Source: an uncultured Arachnia sp.
Lineage (GTDB): Bacteria; Actinomycetota; Actinomycetes; Propionibacteriales; Propionibacteriaceae
NCBI GenBank assembly: GCA_947499145.1
Contig: CANMNB010000005.1
Span: forward strand, 1-64,000
DNA: 64,000 bases
Direction: 5' to 3'
Shown here: one piece after another, positions 8,097-16,894 of the stretch
Numbering within the stretch: position 1 is the first letter of the stretch
Layout: each line of letters starts with the position of its first letter
Notes under the pieces: model-generated
The model's input: only the letters and a program-made list of their open reading frames with translations
Databases searched by the model: none
What the model was told of the DNA's origin: nothing
Position numbers and translations under genes: made by a program

Positions 8097-8214
8097 GGCG
8101 TGCACTCCTGCGATGTCGGTGTCAGCGTGGTCTCAGTTCGCCCAGGTGGTGAGCTCGACCTCGTGGATGTCGAAGATCCTAACCTCGTGGACCTCGGCGT
8201 AGTCCAGGGGATCA

Positions 8215-8289
8215 CTCACCAGTTCAGTGCAAATGCGGCCCTCCGACAATCCCCGGCAGGCCTGCTTGGACCGGCACGTAATATCCGTT
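8215..8289 (+). promoter_or_regulatory. Promoter segment of the molybdoenzyme gene, duplicated at 7028
   Basis: Contains TAATAT at 8279-8284, ending six bases before ATG 8291, which predicts a leaderless mRNA. No good -35 is seen at 16-18 bases. The segment is preserved at about 85% in the relic copy at 7028-7100. Confidence 0.55.
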
Positions 8290-8290
8290 C

Positions 8291-9802
8291 ATGACTGACT
8301 CGGCGCGGGGCACCGCCGGACTCTGGGGCTCAGCTGCGGCGCTGGTCGGCCTGCTCGTGGGTCAACTGACGTCAGCCATCACCGGCCCCGCGTCCTCGCC
8401 GATGGATGCCGTCGGCGGCTTGGTCATCGACCAGACCCCCAGCGCCCTCAAGGAATGGGCGATCGCCACTTTCGGCACCGCGAACAAGACCGTCCTGCTC
8501 CTGGTGATCGGCGTGGCGGTGGCGGCACTCGGGTGGCTCGCCGGCTGGCTGCAGCGACGCGCCGGCTGGGCCGGCGCCGTCCTGCTGGCCGGGCTCGGCG
8601 TCGGATCCGGGATCATCGCGGCCACCCGCACCACTGCCTCGCCCACCAGCCTGATCCCCGGCATGCTCGCCGCCCTGGTCGCCGTCCTCGTGCTGCGCTG
8701 GGGCCTCGGGCGCCTCAAAGAGCTGGAAGACTCGACCGACTCGCGCACCGCCGAGCCCAGCCGACGCCTCGTCATGCTGGGCGGCGCCGGTGCTGCCGTG
8801 GGAGGGCTGGGGTTACTCGCGGTGGAGGGCACGGTGCGGCCGGCGACCGTCGGGCGCCCGCCGTTCGAGCTGCCGACCCCGCGCGCCACGTCCACCCTGC
8901 AACCGGGCCTGGAGACGAGGATCCCCGGCCTGACCCCGCTGCGCACCCCGGTCCCGGACTTCTTCCGCATCGACATCGCCCTCAGCATCCCCCGCCCCGA
9001 AACCGAGGACTGGGTCCTCACCATCGACGGCATGGTCCGCAACCCCTTCACCATCACCTTCGACGAGCTGCTCGCCATGCCCATGGTCGAGCGCGACGTC
9101 ACCCTGACCTGCGTGAGCAACCCCGTCGGCGGCCCGTACGTGGGCAGCACCCGCTGGCAGGGCGTCCTGGTGGCCGACCTCCTCCGCCGCGCCGACCCGG
9201 AGCCACGCGCCGAGCAAGTGCTGAGCCACGGCGCGGACGGGTTCTCGGCCTCCACCCCACTCGATGTGCTGCTCGACGGCCGCGACGCCATGATCGCCAT
9301 CGCCATGGACGGCGAGCCCCTGACCCGCGTGCACGGCTTCCCCGCCCGCCTGCTGACGCCCGGCCTCTACGGCTACGTCGGCGCCACCAAGTGGCTCGAG
9401 CGACTGACGATCACCACCTTCGACGAGGCCCAGGCGTACTGGACCTACCGTGGCTGGGGCGAGCGCGGGCCCGTCAAGACGTCCACCCGCATCGACGTCC
9501 CCGGCAACAACCTCGACGCCGGGCCCACCACCATCGCCGGGGTCGCGTGGGCCACGCACCGCGGGATCAGCAAGGTGGAGGTGCGCGTCGATGAGGGTCC
9601 GTGGCAGGAGGCCGAGCTGGGCAAGGACGTCAGCGACGACTACTGGCGCCAATGGCACCTGCCGTGGGACGCGCCGTCGGGAACCCACCAGATCACCGCG
9701 CGCGCCGTCGACGGGGACGGCGAGGTCCAGACCAGTGCCGTGCAGGACGTGGTACCCGACGGTGCCACCGGCTACCACGTGCGCACCGTGCAGGTCGGCT
9801 GA
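8291..9802 (+). CDS. Membrane-anchored molybdopterin oxidoreductase, YedY/sulfite-oxidase family
   Basis: 503 residues. Residues 10-140 hold about four hydrophobic membrane segments. A twin-arginine-like SRRLVM follows near 158-162, with a fifth hydrophobic run, then the oxidoreductase molybdopterin-binding domain (about 220-385) and a C-terminal Mo-co dimerisation (Ig-like) domain (about 395-503). The molybdenum-ligand Cys is Cys274 in LTCVSNPVGG. The catalytic domain should face the cell surface. The family reduces or oxidises oxo-compounds such as sulfite or methionine sulfoxide; the substrate here is unknown. Export through TatAC (28547-29745) is plausible. Confidence 0.9.
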   Translation: MTDSARGTAGLWGSAAALVGLLVGQLTSAITGPASSPMDAVGGLVIDQTPSALKEWAIATFGTANKTVLLLVIGVAVAALGWLAGWLQRRAGWAGAVLLAGLGVGSGIIAATRTTASPTSLIPGMLAALVAVLVLRWGLGRLKELEDSTDSRTAEPSRRLVMLGGAGAAVGGLGLLAVEGTVRPATVGRPPFELPTPRATSTLQPGLETRIPGLTPLRTPVPDFFRIDIALSIPRPETEDWVLTIDGMVRNPFTITFDELLAMPMVERDVTLTCVSNPVGGPYVGSTRWQGVLVADLLRRADPEPRAEQVLSHGADGFSASTPLDVLLDGRDAMIAIAMDGEPLTRVHGFPARLLTPGLYGYVGATKWLERLTITTFDEAQAYWTYRGWGERGPVKTSTRIDVPGNNLDAGPTTIAGVAWATHRGISKVEVRVDEGPWQEAELGKDVSDDYWRQWHLPWDAPSGTHQITARAVDGDGEVQTSAVQDVVPDGATGYHVRTVQVG

Positions 9803-10183
9803 GCAGGGAACCCGTAGGGTGGTGTGCGATTCCGGTTGGTCAGCCAACCACAACCGCACACAACCTCCGCGAAGCTCGAGACAGACGAAGGCCGGACGCT
9901 TCGTCAGCGCCCGGCCTTCGCAATGTGTTCGGGGGAGGACGGCTCCCGGACTCGTGTGGCTCTGAGACCTACCCGTCCGTCTCGGCGGGTGTCGGCGATG
10001 ATCGTCGGCAATGCATCTGGAAACCACTCGACCGCTTCACCATCTCCACGTCTCCCTGCGGATCTGCTTCGACGGCTTCTGCGTACCACCCATTAGACGC
10101 CTCCGGCACCTCCGGCGCAAGAGCTGCAACCGAAGAATCTGCTGAGGATTCCTTACCCGTTCGGAGCTCTGGATGGTGACGCG
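9803..10183. other. Gene-free stretch with hairpins shared with the relic copy
   Basis: 381 bases. It holds hairpin copy B (9821-9861), a second hairpin around 9887-9920 (GAAGGCCGG...CCGGCCTTC), and a conserved segment GGGGGAGGACGGCTCCCGGA that is also present at 7426-7445. These match the relic up to 10008. I tested the conserved block for a tRNA fold and found none. Bases 10009-10183 show nothing recognisable before the leuD stop. Confidence 0.6.
9821..9861. repeat. Dispersed hairpin repeat, copy B
   Basis: GGTGTGCGATTCCGGTTGGT with CAGC loop and a complementary arm ending CCGCACAC. It lies 18 bases after the molybdoenzyme stop, consistent with a terminator role. Confidence 0.75.
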
Positions 10184-10798
10184 TCAGGCGACCGTGTCGG
10201 CGGTCCTGGCCGGCAGCGTCTTTGGCTTGAAGCTCGGCCGCGTCGCCTCGTAGGTGGAGATGTCGTCCTCGTGCTGCAGCGTCGAGGAGATGTCGTCCAG
10301 ACCGTTGAGCAAGCGATGGCGGGTGTGCTCGTCCACCTCGAACTCGTAGCGCTGCTCCCCGACGGTGATGCTGCGGTCGGTGAGGTCGACGGTGATCTGC
10401 TGCTCCGGGTTGTTCTCCGTGGCGTCCCAGAGCGCGTCGACGACGTCGGGCTCGACGACGGCCACAAGCAGCCCGGCCTTGCCGGAGTTGCCGCGGAAGA
10501 TGTCGCCGAAGCGCGAGCCGATGACCACCTTGAACCCGTAGTTCTGCAGGGCCCAGACGGCGTGCTCGCGGGAGGAGCCGGTGCCGAAGTCGGGGCCGGG
10601 GATCAGGATGGTGCCCCGGGAGTAGGGCTCCTTGTTGAGGATGAACTCCGGGTCGTTGCGCCAGGCGGAGAACAGCCCGTCCTCGAAGCCGGTGCGCGTG
10701 ATGCGCTTCAGGTAGACGGCGGGGATGATCTGGTCGGTGTCGACGTTGGAGCGGCGCAGCGGGACGCCGATGCCGGTGTGCGTGGTGAAGGCTTCCAT
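10184..10798 (-). CDS. leuD: 3-isopropylmalate dehydratase small subunit
   Basis: 204 residues, the usual length. With LeuC it isomerises 2-isopropylmalate to 3-isopropylmalate; the same enzyme can act on citramalate. Family blocks are present: [21 protein letters not shown] near residue 12, the swivelling-domain motif [17 protein letters not shown] around 70-85, and [17 protein letters not shown]. The start lies 3 bases after the leuC stop, so the two subunits are coupled. The operon is transcribed away from the IclR-family regulator. Confidence 0.96.
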   Translation of the reverse strand: MEAFTTHTGIGVPLRRSNVDTDQIIPAVYLKRITRTGFEDGLFSAWRNDPEFILNKEPYSRGTILIPGPDFGTGSSREHAVWALQNYGFKVVIGSRFGDIFRGNSGKAGLLVAVVEPDVVDALWDATENNPEQQITVDLTDRSITVGEQRYEFEVDEHTRHRLLNGLDDISSTLQHEDDISTYEATRPSFKPKTLPARTADTVA

Positions 10799-10801
10799 GG
10801 C

Positions 10802-12226
10802 TCAGGCTCCGATCAGTTCAGCAGGGGCGTCCAGGTCCGCCGGGGCGGACAGGTGCCCGGTGATGGCGGTGGCGGCGGCGACGGGCGGGGAGACCAGGTG
10901 CGTGCGGCCACCCTTGCCCTGCCGGCCCTCGAAGTTGCGGTTCGACGTCGACGCCGCGCGCTCGCCGGGCGACAGCTGGTCGGGGTTCATGCCCAGGCAC
11001 ATCGAACAGCCGGCGGCACGCCACTCGGCGCCGAAGTCGAGGAAGATCTGGTCCAGGCCCTCGTCCTCGGCCTGCAGCCGCACCCGGGCCGAGCCCGGCA
11101 CGACCAGCATGCGCACGCCGTCGGCAATCTTGCGGCCCTTGAGCACCGACGCCGCCAGGCGCAGGTCCTCGATGCGGCCGTTGGTGCAGGAGCCCAGGAA
11201 GACGGTGTCCACCTTGATCTCACGCATCGGGGTGCCGGGGGTCAGGTCCATGTACTCCAGGGCGCGCTTGGCGGTGGAGCGCTCGACCTCGGACTCGAAG
11301 TCCTCCGGCGCCGGCACGGAGCCGCCCAAGGGGACGCCGTGGCCGGGGTTGGTGCCCCAGGTGACGAATGGGGTGAGCTCGGTGGCGTCGATGTCGACCT
11401 GCAGGTCGAAGTGCGCGTCGTCGTCGGTGCGCAGGGTGGACCAGTACTCGACGGCGGCGTCCCACTCCTCACCCTCGGGGGCGTGTGGGCGGCCCTTGAG
11501 GTAGGCGAAGGTGGTGGCGTCGGGGGCCATCATGCCGGCCTTGGCGCCCCACTCGATCGACATGTTGCAGATCGTCATGCGGCCCTCCATGGAGAGCTGC
11601 TCGATGGTAGAGCCGCGGTACTCGACGATGTAGCCCTGGCCGCCGCCGGTACCCACCTTGGCGATCAGCGTCAGCACGATGTCCTTGGCGGTCACGCCGT
11701 CGGGCAGGTCCCCGTTGACGTTGACGGCCATCATCTTCGGCTTCTTCTGCGGCAGCGTCTGGGTGGCCAGCACGTGCTCCACCTCGGAGGTGCCGATGCC
11801 GAACGCCAGCGCGCCGAACGCGCCGTGGGTGGAGGTGTGGGAGTCCCCGCAGACGATGGTCATGCCCGGCTGGGTGACGCCCAGCTGGGGGCCGATGATG
11901 TGGACGACGCCCTGGTCGCGGTCGCCCAGGGAGTGGATGCGGATGCCGAACTCCTCGGCGTTCTTCCGCAGCGTCTCCACCTGGGTGCGCGAGACCGGGT
12001 CCGCGATGGGCTTGAGGATGTCCAGCGTCGGGGTGTTGTGGTCCTCGGTGGCGAGCGTCAGCTCGGGGCGACGCACCTGCCGACCGTTCATGCGGAGGCC
12101 CTCGAAGGCCTGCGGGCTGGTGACCTCGTGCACGAGGTGCAGGTCGATGTACAGCAGATCGGGCTCGCCCTCGGCGGAACGCACGACGTGCGCGTCCCAC
12201 ACCTTCTCAGCCAGGGTCTTCCCCAT
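10802..12226 (-). CDS. leuC: 3-isopropylmalate dehydratase large subunit
   Basis: 474 residues of the aconitase family. The iron-sulfur cluster cysteines are seen in GSCTNGR and in [10 protein letters not shown], and the substrate loop [19 protein letters not shown] is intact. ATG 12226 is chosen: it opens with [11 protein letters not shown] and has AAGGTGG upstream; the track start seven codons earlier has no such site. Forms the LeuCD heterodimer for leucine synthesis and, in organisms with CimA, for the citramalate route to isoleucine. Divergent from the adjacent regulator, so both promoters share a 97-base region. Confidence 0.96.
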   Translation of the reverse strand: MGKTLAEKVWDAHVVRSAEGEPDLLYIDLHLVHEVTSPQAFEGLRMNGRQVRRPELTLATEDHNTPTLDILKPIADPVSRTQVETLRKNAEEFGIRIHSLGDRDQGVVHIIGPQLGVTQPGMTIVCGDSHTSTHGAFGALAFGIGTSEVEHVLATQTLPQKKPKMMAVNVNGDLPDGVTAKDIVLTLIAKVGTGGGQGYIVEYRGSTIEQLSMEGRMTICNMSIEWGAKAGMMAPDATTFAYLKGRPHAPEGEEWDAAVEYWSTLRTDDDAHFDLQVDIDATELTPFVTWGTNPGHGVPLGGSVPAPEDFESEVERSTAKRALEYMDLTPGTPMREIKVDTVFLGSCTNGRIEDLRLAASVLKGRKIADGVRMLVVPGSARVRLQAEDEGLDQIFLDFGAEWRAAGCSMCLGMNPDQLSPGERAASTSNRNFEGRQGKGGRTHLVSPPVAAATAITGHLSAPADLDAPAELIGA

Positions 12227-12287
12227 GGTCCACCACCTTGATCTCAACGGGTTTCCTGCATTGAACTTGCGACGAAGAATCTACACC

Positions 12288-12315
12288 TTGCGCGTCCAAC
12301 ATGCGAAACGATAAT
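12288..12315 (+). promoter_or_regulatory. Promoter of the IclR regulator, predicted leaderless
   Basis: -35 TTGCGC (12288-12293), 16-base spacer, -10 GATAAT (12310-12315). The -10 ends eight bases before ATG 12324. The region also contains the leuC promoter on the other strand, so it is where the regulator should bind. Confidence 0.6.
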
Positions 12316-12323
12316 CTCGGCAT

Positions 12324-13049
12324 ATGGACGAAACAAGTGGCGTCGGAGTGCTCGACAAGGCGGCCGCCGTGCTGGCTGCCCTGGAGCAGAACCCCCTCAC
12401 CCTCGCCGGCCTCGTGACCGCGACCGGACTGGCCCGCCCCACGGCCCACCGCCTGGCCGTGGCGCTGGAGCACCACCGGTTCGTGGGCCGCGACCTGCAG
12501 GGCCGCTTCGTGCTGGGCCCGCGCCTGGTGGAGCTGGCCGAGTCGGCGAGCGAGGACCCCCTCATCGCGACGGCGGCCCCCATCCTCACGCGGCTGCGGG
12601 ACATCACCGGCGAGTCGGCCCAGCTGTACCGCAGGCAGGGCGACGTGCGCATCTGCGCGGCCGCCGTCGAGCGACCCACCGGCCTGCGCGACACCATCCC
12701 CGTCGGCGCGCAGCTGTCGATGTCCGCCGGCTCGGCGGCCCAGGTGCTGCTGGCCTGGGAGGAGCCCGACCGGCTGCCGAAGCTCCTCGAGGGCGCGGCG
12801 TTCACCATGGCGTCGCTACAGTCGGTGCGGCGTCGCGGCTGGGCCCAGTCGGTCGGCGAGCGCGAGCCCGGCGTCGCGTCCGTGTCGGCCCCGGTGCTGG
12901 CGCCGTCGGGTCGGATCATTGCGGCGGTCAGCGTGTCCGGGCCGATCGAACGGCTCACCCGGCAGCCGGGTCGCCTGCATGCCCCGGCCGTGATGGCGGC
13001 GGCCGAGCGGCTGAGCGAGGTCCTGCGTCGCTCGGGCAACGCGGACTGA
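12324..13049 (+). CDS. ltbR: IclR-family regulator of leuCD (LtbR/NdgR type)
   Basis: 241 residues. An N-terminal winged helix-turn-helix (about 5-65; LAGLVTATGLARPTAHRLAVAL) is followed by the IclR effector domain (about 75-235). In Corynebacterium (LtbR) and Streptomyces (NdgR) the homologue lies divergent to leuCD and controls leucine genes. The same arrangement here, with 97 bases between the genes, is the main ground for this assignment. The ligand is probably related to leucine, by inference. A GC-rich hairpin follows at 13064-13095. Confidence 0.88.
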   Translation: MDETSGVGVLDKAAAVLAALEQNPLTLAGLVTATGLARPTAHRLAVALEHHRFVGRDLQGRFVLGPRLVELAESASEDPLIATAAPILTRLRDITGESAQLYRRQGDVRICAAAVERPTGLRDTIPVGAQLSMSAGSAAQVLLAWEEPDRLPKLLEGAAFTMASLQSVRRRGWAQSVGEREPGVASVSAPVLAPSGRIIAAVSVSGPIERLTRQPGRLHAPAVMAAAERLSEVLRRSGNAD

Positions 13050-13063
13050 ATCCTTTGACTACC

Positions 13064-13095
13064 GGCCCCATCGCGACGTCGCTCGCGGTGGGGCC
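13064..13095 (+). terminator. Hairpin after the IclR gene
   Basis: GGCCCC...GGGGCC arms with inner CGCG pairing, 15 bases after the stop. There is no clear T tract, so Rho independence is uncertain. Confidence 0.5.
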
Positions 13096-13101
13096 GCGTC
13101 G

Positions 13102-13141
13102 CTGTCACTTTCGTGCTGGTAGACCAGCACAGAAGTGACAG
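13102..13141. repeat. 18-bp near-perfect inverted repeat
   Basis: CTGTCACTTTCGTGCTGG, loop TAGA, CCAGCACAGAAGTGACAG; 16 of 18 positions pair. It lies between the IclR gene and the tRNA-Glu terminator. It is longer and less GC-rich than the nearby terminators. Confidence 0.7.
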
Positions 13142-13166
13142 TTCGCGGCCGCACCGTCACGAGGGT

Positions 13167-13203
13167 ACGAAAAAAGGGCCCCCTCCGAAGAGGGAGCCCT
13201 TTC
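13167..13203 (-). terminator. Intrinsic terminator after tRNA-Glu
   Basis: On the minus strand, GGGCTCCCTCTTCGGAGGGGGCCC is followed by TTTTTT. This is a classic stem-loop with U tract just downstream of the tRNA pair. Confidence 0.85.
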
Positions 13204-13210
13204 CAGCTGG

Positions 13211-13283
13211 TAGCCCCGACGGGATTCGAACCCGCGCTACCGCCTTGAGAGGGCGGCGTGCTAGGCCGCTACACAACGGGGCC
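13211..13283 (-). tRNA. tRNA-Glu (anticodon CTC)
   Basis: 73 bases. The acceptor pairs GGCCCCG with CGGGGCT, including a terminal G-U pair. The anticodon stem-loop CCGCCCTCTCAAGGCGG reads CTC, and the T-arm is GGGTTCGAATCCC. A CCA follows at the 3' end (TGG on the plus strand, 13208-13210). Confidence 0.93.
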
Positions 13284-13322
13284 AGCATGGGAGGATCACC
13301 AAGCGAAAGCCTGCTTCTCCAG

Positions 13323-13394
13323 CAGGGGTACCTGGACTCGAACCAAGACTAACTGAACCAGAATCAGTCGGGCTGCCAATTACCCCATACCCCT
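13323..13394 (-). tRNA. tRNA-Gln (anticodon CTG)
   Basis: 72 bases. The acceptor AGGGGTA pairs with TACCCCT. The anticodon loop TTCTGGT reads CTG, and the T-arm contains GGTTCGAGTCC. CCA is not encoded. It lies 39 bases upstream of tRNA-Glu on the same strand, probably as one transcript. Confidence 0.92.
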
Positions 13395-13464
13395 TTGCGC
13401 TCTGTTGAGCACGAAGAAGGACTCTACAGGAGCGCAGCGCCTTCGCACAAATCGCCGGACCCCC

Positions 13465-14373
13465 TCACGGGGTCACCTCCGCGACCTGCATTCGACGCCC
13501 CAACCACCATGCCGCGGCAGCGAAGATCGCGAACCCGGCGACGTCGAAAACCGACTTCAGCCACGTGATCTCGGTAACTGCTTTGGTGGCCGCCACTCCC
13601 CCGCTGAACAGGCCGTAGCCGAAGGCGAACAGGTTGTTGACGACGTGCGCGGCGATCGCCGCCTCCAACCCTCCGGTCCGCCACACCAGCCAGCCCGCGA
13701 CCAGCCCGAACGCGAACCGGTTCACGAACAGGGCCGGGTTCTGGACGCCGTGGAACAGAGCGAACACCAGTGCCGAGCCGACGATGCCCACCCACGCGCG
13801 ACCACTGGCCGATCCCAGGGCCTGGAGGACATAGCCGCGGAAGAAGAACTCCTCCGCCGCAGCCTGCAACGGCGACGTGACCAGGATCACGGCCAGGAAG
13901 ACCCACCACCCCGGCTGCGGTTCCGTGAACTCCGGCGCACCCACCACCGGGAAGGACAGCCACAGCACCCCGTTCAGCACCACCATCGCGATGAGCAGCG
14001 ACCCGACCAGGTAGCGCCACCGGAACCCCGGCTGCACCGAGACCAGCCACCGCGGCCCCCGCCCGTGCAGGTAGCGCACCAGCAATACCGCCACGACGAT
14101 GAGCGTCGCCAGCGCCAGGTGCGACGCCGCGACCCCCTCGGGCAGCTCGTAGGCCATCGCGTCGCGCTGGTAGTCAGCGAAGGAGTCGGGCCGCCGGAAC
14201 AGCGACGTGAGGCCCAGGATAAGCTGGGCCGTCAGCGGAACCAGCAGAATGAACGCGGAGATGCCCAGCAGCACCCCGAAGAGCGACCGCGGTGCGTTCT
14301 GGTCCGGGCCGGTGAGGACCCGCGGGTAGTCGACGCCGCCCGGCGGGTCGAGCACCGGCACGGCTGGGATCAC
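13465..14373 (-). CDS. CPBP (CAAX/Abi) family intramembrane metalloprotease
   Basis: 302 residues with about eight hydrophobic segments. The family motifs are present in order: EE..FR in AAAEEFFFRGYVL, then FALFHGVQN and AAHVVNNLFAFG, supplying the Glu and His metal ligands in the membrane. Members process prenylated or hydrophobic peptides, and some give bacteriocin self-immunity; the substrate here is unknown. The GTG start overlaps the TGA of the FAH-family gene, so translation is coupled. The two are not obviously linked in function. Confidence 0.88.
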   Translation of the reverse strand: MIPAVPVLDPPGGVDYPRVLTGPDQNAPRSLFGVLLGISAFILLVPLTAQLILGLTSLFRRPDSFADYQRDAMAYELPEGVAASHLALATLIVVAVLLVRYLHGRGPRWLVSVQPGFRWRYLVGSLLIAMVVLNGVLWLSFPVVGAPEFTEPQPGWWVFLAVILVTSPLQAAAEEFFFRGYVLQALGSASGRAWVGIVGSALVFALFHGVQNPALFVNRFAFGLVAGWLVWRTGGLEAAIAAHVVNNLFAFGYGLFSGGVAATKAVTEITWLKSVFDVAGFAIFAAAAWWLGRRMQVAEVTP

Positions 14374-15173
14374 GCGGAGGCCACCGGGTTGCTGAGCGAC
14401 CCCAGTCCGTCGATCTCCACCGTCACGGTGTCGCCGTCGGCCATCGCACCGACGCCTGCAGGCGTGCCAGTCAGGATGACGTCGCCGGGCAGCAACGTGG
14501 TGAACGCGCTGATCGTCGTGACCAGTTCAGTGATGCCGCGCACCATCTGCGACGTGTTGCCGGACTGGCGCACGTCGTCGCCCAGTCTGGTCTCGATGCC
14601 GAGGTGCCCGGCCTCCTCCACGGTCAGGTGCGTGTTGATCCACGGCCCCATCGGGCAGAAGGTGTCGGAGCCCTTGGCGCGGGCCCACTGGCCGTCGGAG
14701 TTCTGCCAGTCCCGGGCGGTGACGTCGTTGGCGATCGTGTAGCCGAAGATGACCTCGGGGACGCGTTCGGCGGGCACCTCCTTGCAGATGCGGCCGATGA
14801 TGATCGCCAGCTCCCCCTCGAAGTGGAGGTCCTCGCAACCCGCGGGCCGCACGATGGTCTCGCCGGGCCCGATCACCGAGGTGTTGGGCTTGAAGAAGAG
14901 CAGCGGTGTCGCAGGTACCTCGCCGCCCATCTCCGCGGCGTGGTCGGCGTAGTTCTTGCCGACGGCCACGACCTTGCTGCGCGGGATCACCGGCGCCAGC
15001 AGGCGCACGTCGTCGAGGCTGTGCCGCTCGCCGGTGTAGTTGACCGGGACGCCCGCGAGCGGGTCGTTCGTGAGGGTGGCGATGGTGTCGGGGTGCTCGC
15101 CGCCGTCGACGGCGAGCTCGATGATGCCGTAGGCGGGGTCCTGGCCGGCTGCTGCAAAACGGGCGATACGCAT
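14370..15173 (-). CDS. Fumarylacetoacetate hydrolase family protein
   Basis: 267 residues, FAH C-terminal domain covering about 55-260. Visible motifs: VGKNYADHAAEMGG near 70-85, LFFKPNTSVIGPGE, the metal-binding HFEGELAIIIGR (the Glu triad) and GYTIANDVTARDWQ. This family includes 2-hydroxyhepta-2,4-diene-1,7-dioate isomerase and oxaloacetate or acylpyruvate decarboxylases; sequence alone does not choose. In actinobacteria it often sits next to branched-chain amino acid or gltX genes, as here beside cimA, 22 bases away. Confidence 0.9.
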   Translation of the reverse strand: MRIARFAAAGQDPAYGIIELAVDGGEHPDTIATLTNDPLAGVPVNYTGERHSLDDVRLLAPVIPRSKVVAVGKNYADHAAEMGGEVPATPLLFFKPNTSVIGPGETIVRPAGCEDLHFEGELAIIIGRICKEVPAERVPEVIFGYTIANDVTARDWQNSDGQWARAKGSDTFCPMGPWINTHLTVEEAGHLGIETRLGDDVRQSGNTSQMVRGITELVTTISAFTTLLPGDVILTGTPAGVGAMADGDTVTVEIDGLGSLSNPVASA

Positions 15174-15195
15174 GGCAGCCAGCGTAGTGGTTCCG

Positions 15196-16803
15196 CTACG
15201 CGGCGACCTCCGGACGCAGCTCCGGCTCCACGTGGGTGAAGATCCCGTAGACCATCGCGTCCAGCAGCGCCTCCCACGACGCCTCGATCACGTTGGTGCC
15301 CACCCCGACGGTGGTCCAGGTCTCGCCCTTCCACGACGTGTCGATCAGCGTGCGCACGGTGGCGTCGGTTCCGTGGCCCTCGTCGAGAATCCGCACCCGG
15401 TAGTCGGTGAGCTCGAACTCCGCGACGGCGGGGTACGCCGGCGCAACTGCCTTGCGCAGAGCCTGGTCCAGCGCGTTGACGGGACCGTTGCCCTCGCCGA
15501 CCACCATGTGGCGCTCGCCCTTGGCGGTCAGCTTCACCGTCGCCTCGGAGATGTTCTCGCCATGGCGCTCCTCGGTGAACACCCGCCACGACCGCACCTC
15601 CACCGGGCACGGCAGCAGGCCCAGCTCGTCGCGCAGCAGCATCTCGAAGCTGGCGTCACTGGACTCGTAGCTGTAGCCCTCGGCCTCCTTGGCCTTGACG
15701 CGCTCGGTGAGCCGGGCGGCCACGTCGCGGTCGGCCAGGTCGAAGCCCAGCTGGTCGCCCTTGATCTGGATGCTGGCGCGTCCGGCCATGTCCGAGACCA
15801 GCATGCGCATGTCGTTGCCCACCAGCGACGGGTCGATGTGCTGGTACAGGTTCTCGTCCACCTTGATCGCGCTGGCGTGCAGGCCGGCCTTGTGGGCGAA
15901 GCTCGACGCCCCGACGTAGGGCTGGCGGCCGAGCAGCGGCTGGTGCGCCACCAGCGCGATAGCGTGCGCCACCCTCGTGAGCTCGGCGAGGTTGGCCGCC
16001 GGCAGCACCGGCCAGCCGAACTTCAGCTGCAGGTTGGGGATCAGCGCGCTGAGGTCTGCGTTGCCGGTGCGCTCCCCGTAGCCGTTGAAGGTGCCCTGGA
16101 CGTGCATCACGCCGGCCTCGACGGCGCTGAGGGTGTTCGCCACGGCGCAGCCGGTGTCGTTGTGGCAGTGGACGCCCAAGTTGGCCCCGGTCTGCCCCGC
16201 GGCACTGACGATCTCCCCCATCCAGCTGGGCAGCATGCCGCCGTTGGTGTCGCACAGCACGACGACCTCGGCCCCGGCCTCGTCCGCGGCGCGCACGACG
16301 TCGAGCGCGTAGCCCGGGTTGGCGCGGTAGCCGTCGAAGAAGTGCTCACAGTCCACGAAGACGTGCTTGCCCTGCTCCCGGAGGAACGTGACGGTGTCGC
16401 GCACCATCTCCAGGTTCTCCTCGAGCGTGGTGCGCAGCGCCTTGATCACGTGGTCCTCGTGGCTCTTGGCGACGATGCACACGTAATCGGTGCCCGCGTC
16501 GACCAGCGCCCGGGTGAGCTGGTCCTCCGACGCCCTCCCCCCGGCCTTGCGCGTGGCGCCGAACGCGACGAGCTTCGAGTTCTGCAGGTCCAGCTCGGTG
16601 GCGGCGCGCTGGAAGAACTCGGTGTCGGCGGGGTTGGAGCCGGGCCAGCCGCCCTCGATGAACGTCACACCCAGCTCGTCCAGGTAGCCCGCGATCTTCA
16701 GCTTGTCGTTGACGCTCAACCGAATGCCCTCCTGCTGCGCGCCGTCGCGCAGGGAGGTGTCGAAGACGTGGAACTCTTCCGGGAAGCTCGGGGTGCCGTT
16801 CAT
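15196..16803 (-). CDS. cimA: (R)-citramalate synthase
   Basis: 535 residues from ATG 16803. It condenses pyruvate with acetyl-CoA to citramalate, the first step of threonine-independent isoleucine synthesis. The DRE-TIM barrel motif is [13 protein letters not shown] near residue 12, and CimA-type blocks follow ([38 protein letters not shown]). A LeuA dimer/regulatory domain occupies about 400-520. The CEHFFDG segment separates it from LeuA. The track start at 17214 would run through leuB and is rejected. Divergent from leuB with 91 bases between. Confidence 0.93.
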   Translation of the reverse strand: MNGTPSFPEEFHVFDTSLRDGAQQEGIRLSVNDKLKIAGYLDELGVTFIEGGWPGSNPADTEFFQRAATELDLQNSKLVAFGATRKAGGRASEDQLTRALVDAGTDYVCIVAKSHEDHVIKALRTTLEENLEMVRDTVTFLREQGKHVFVDCEHFFDGYRANPGYALDVVRAADEAGAEVVVLCDTNGGMLPSWMGEIVSAAGQTGANLGVHCHNDTGCAVANTLSAVEAGVMHVQGTFNGYGERTGNADLSALIPNLQLKFGWPVLPAANLAELTRVAHAIALVAHQPLLGRQPYVGASSFAHKAGLHASAIKVDENLYQHIDPSLVGNDMRMLVSDMAGRASIQIKGDQLGFDLADRDVAARLTERVKAKEAEGYSYESSDASFEMLLRDELGLLPCPVEVRSWRVFTEERHGENISEATVKLTAKGERHMVVGEGNGPVNALDQALRKAVAPAYPAVAEFELTDYRVRILDEGHGTDATVRTLIDTSWKGETWTTVGVGTNVIEASWEALLDAMVYGIFTHVEPELRPEVAA

Positions 16804-16894
16804 GCCGTCGAGGATAAGCGCTGTGTCTCGCCCACTGGGACGACGTCCACACCCCGACCCGCGGAACCATGCGGCTGGGTCTATCGTTTCGCGC

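Noticed and set aside
9904-10008. Possible tRNA or riboswitch in the conserved block after the molybdoenzyme
   Set aside because: The block is conserved in the relic copy, but I found no cloverleaf, no T-arm GGTTCRANYCC and no known aptamer pattern. Conservation is explained by the duplication.
10271-12241. 656-aa plus-strand ORF opposite leuCD
   Set aside because: Antisense shadow. leuC and leuD are both full-length with all motifs on the other strand.
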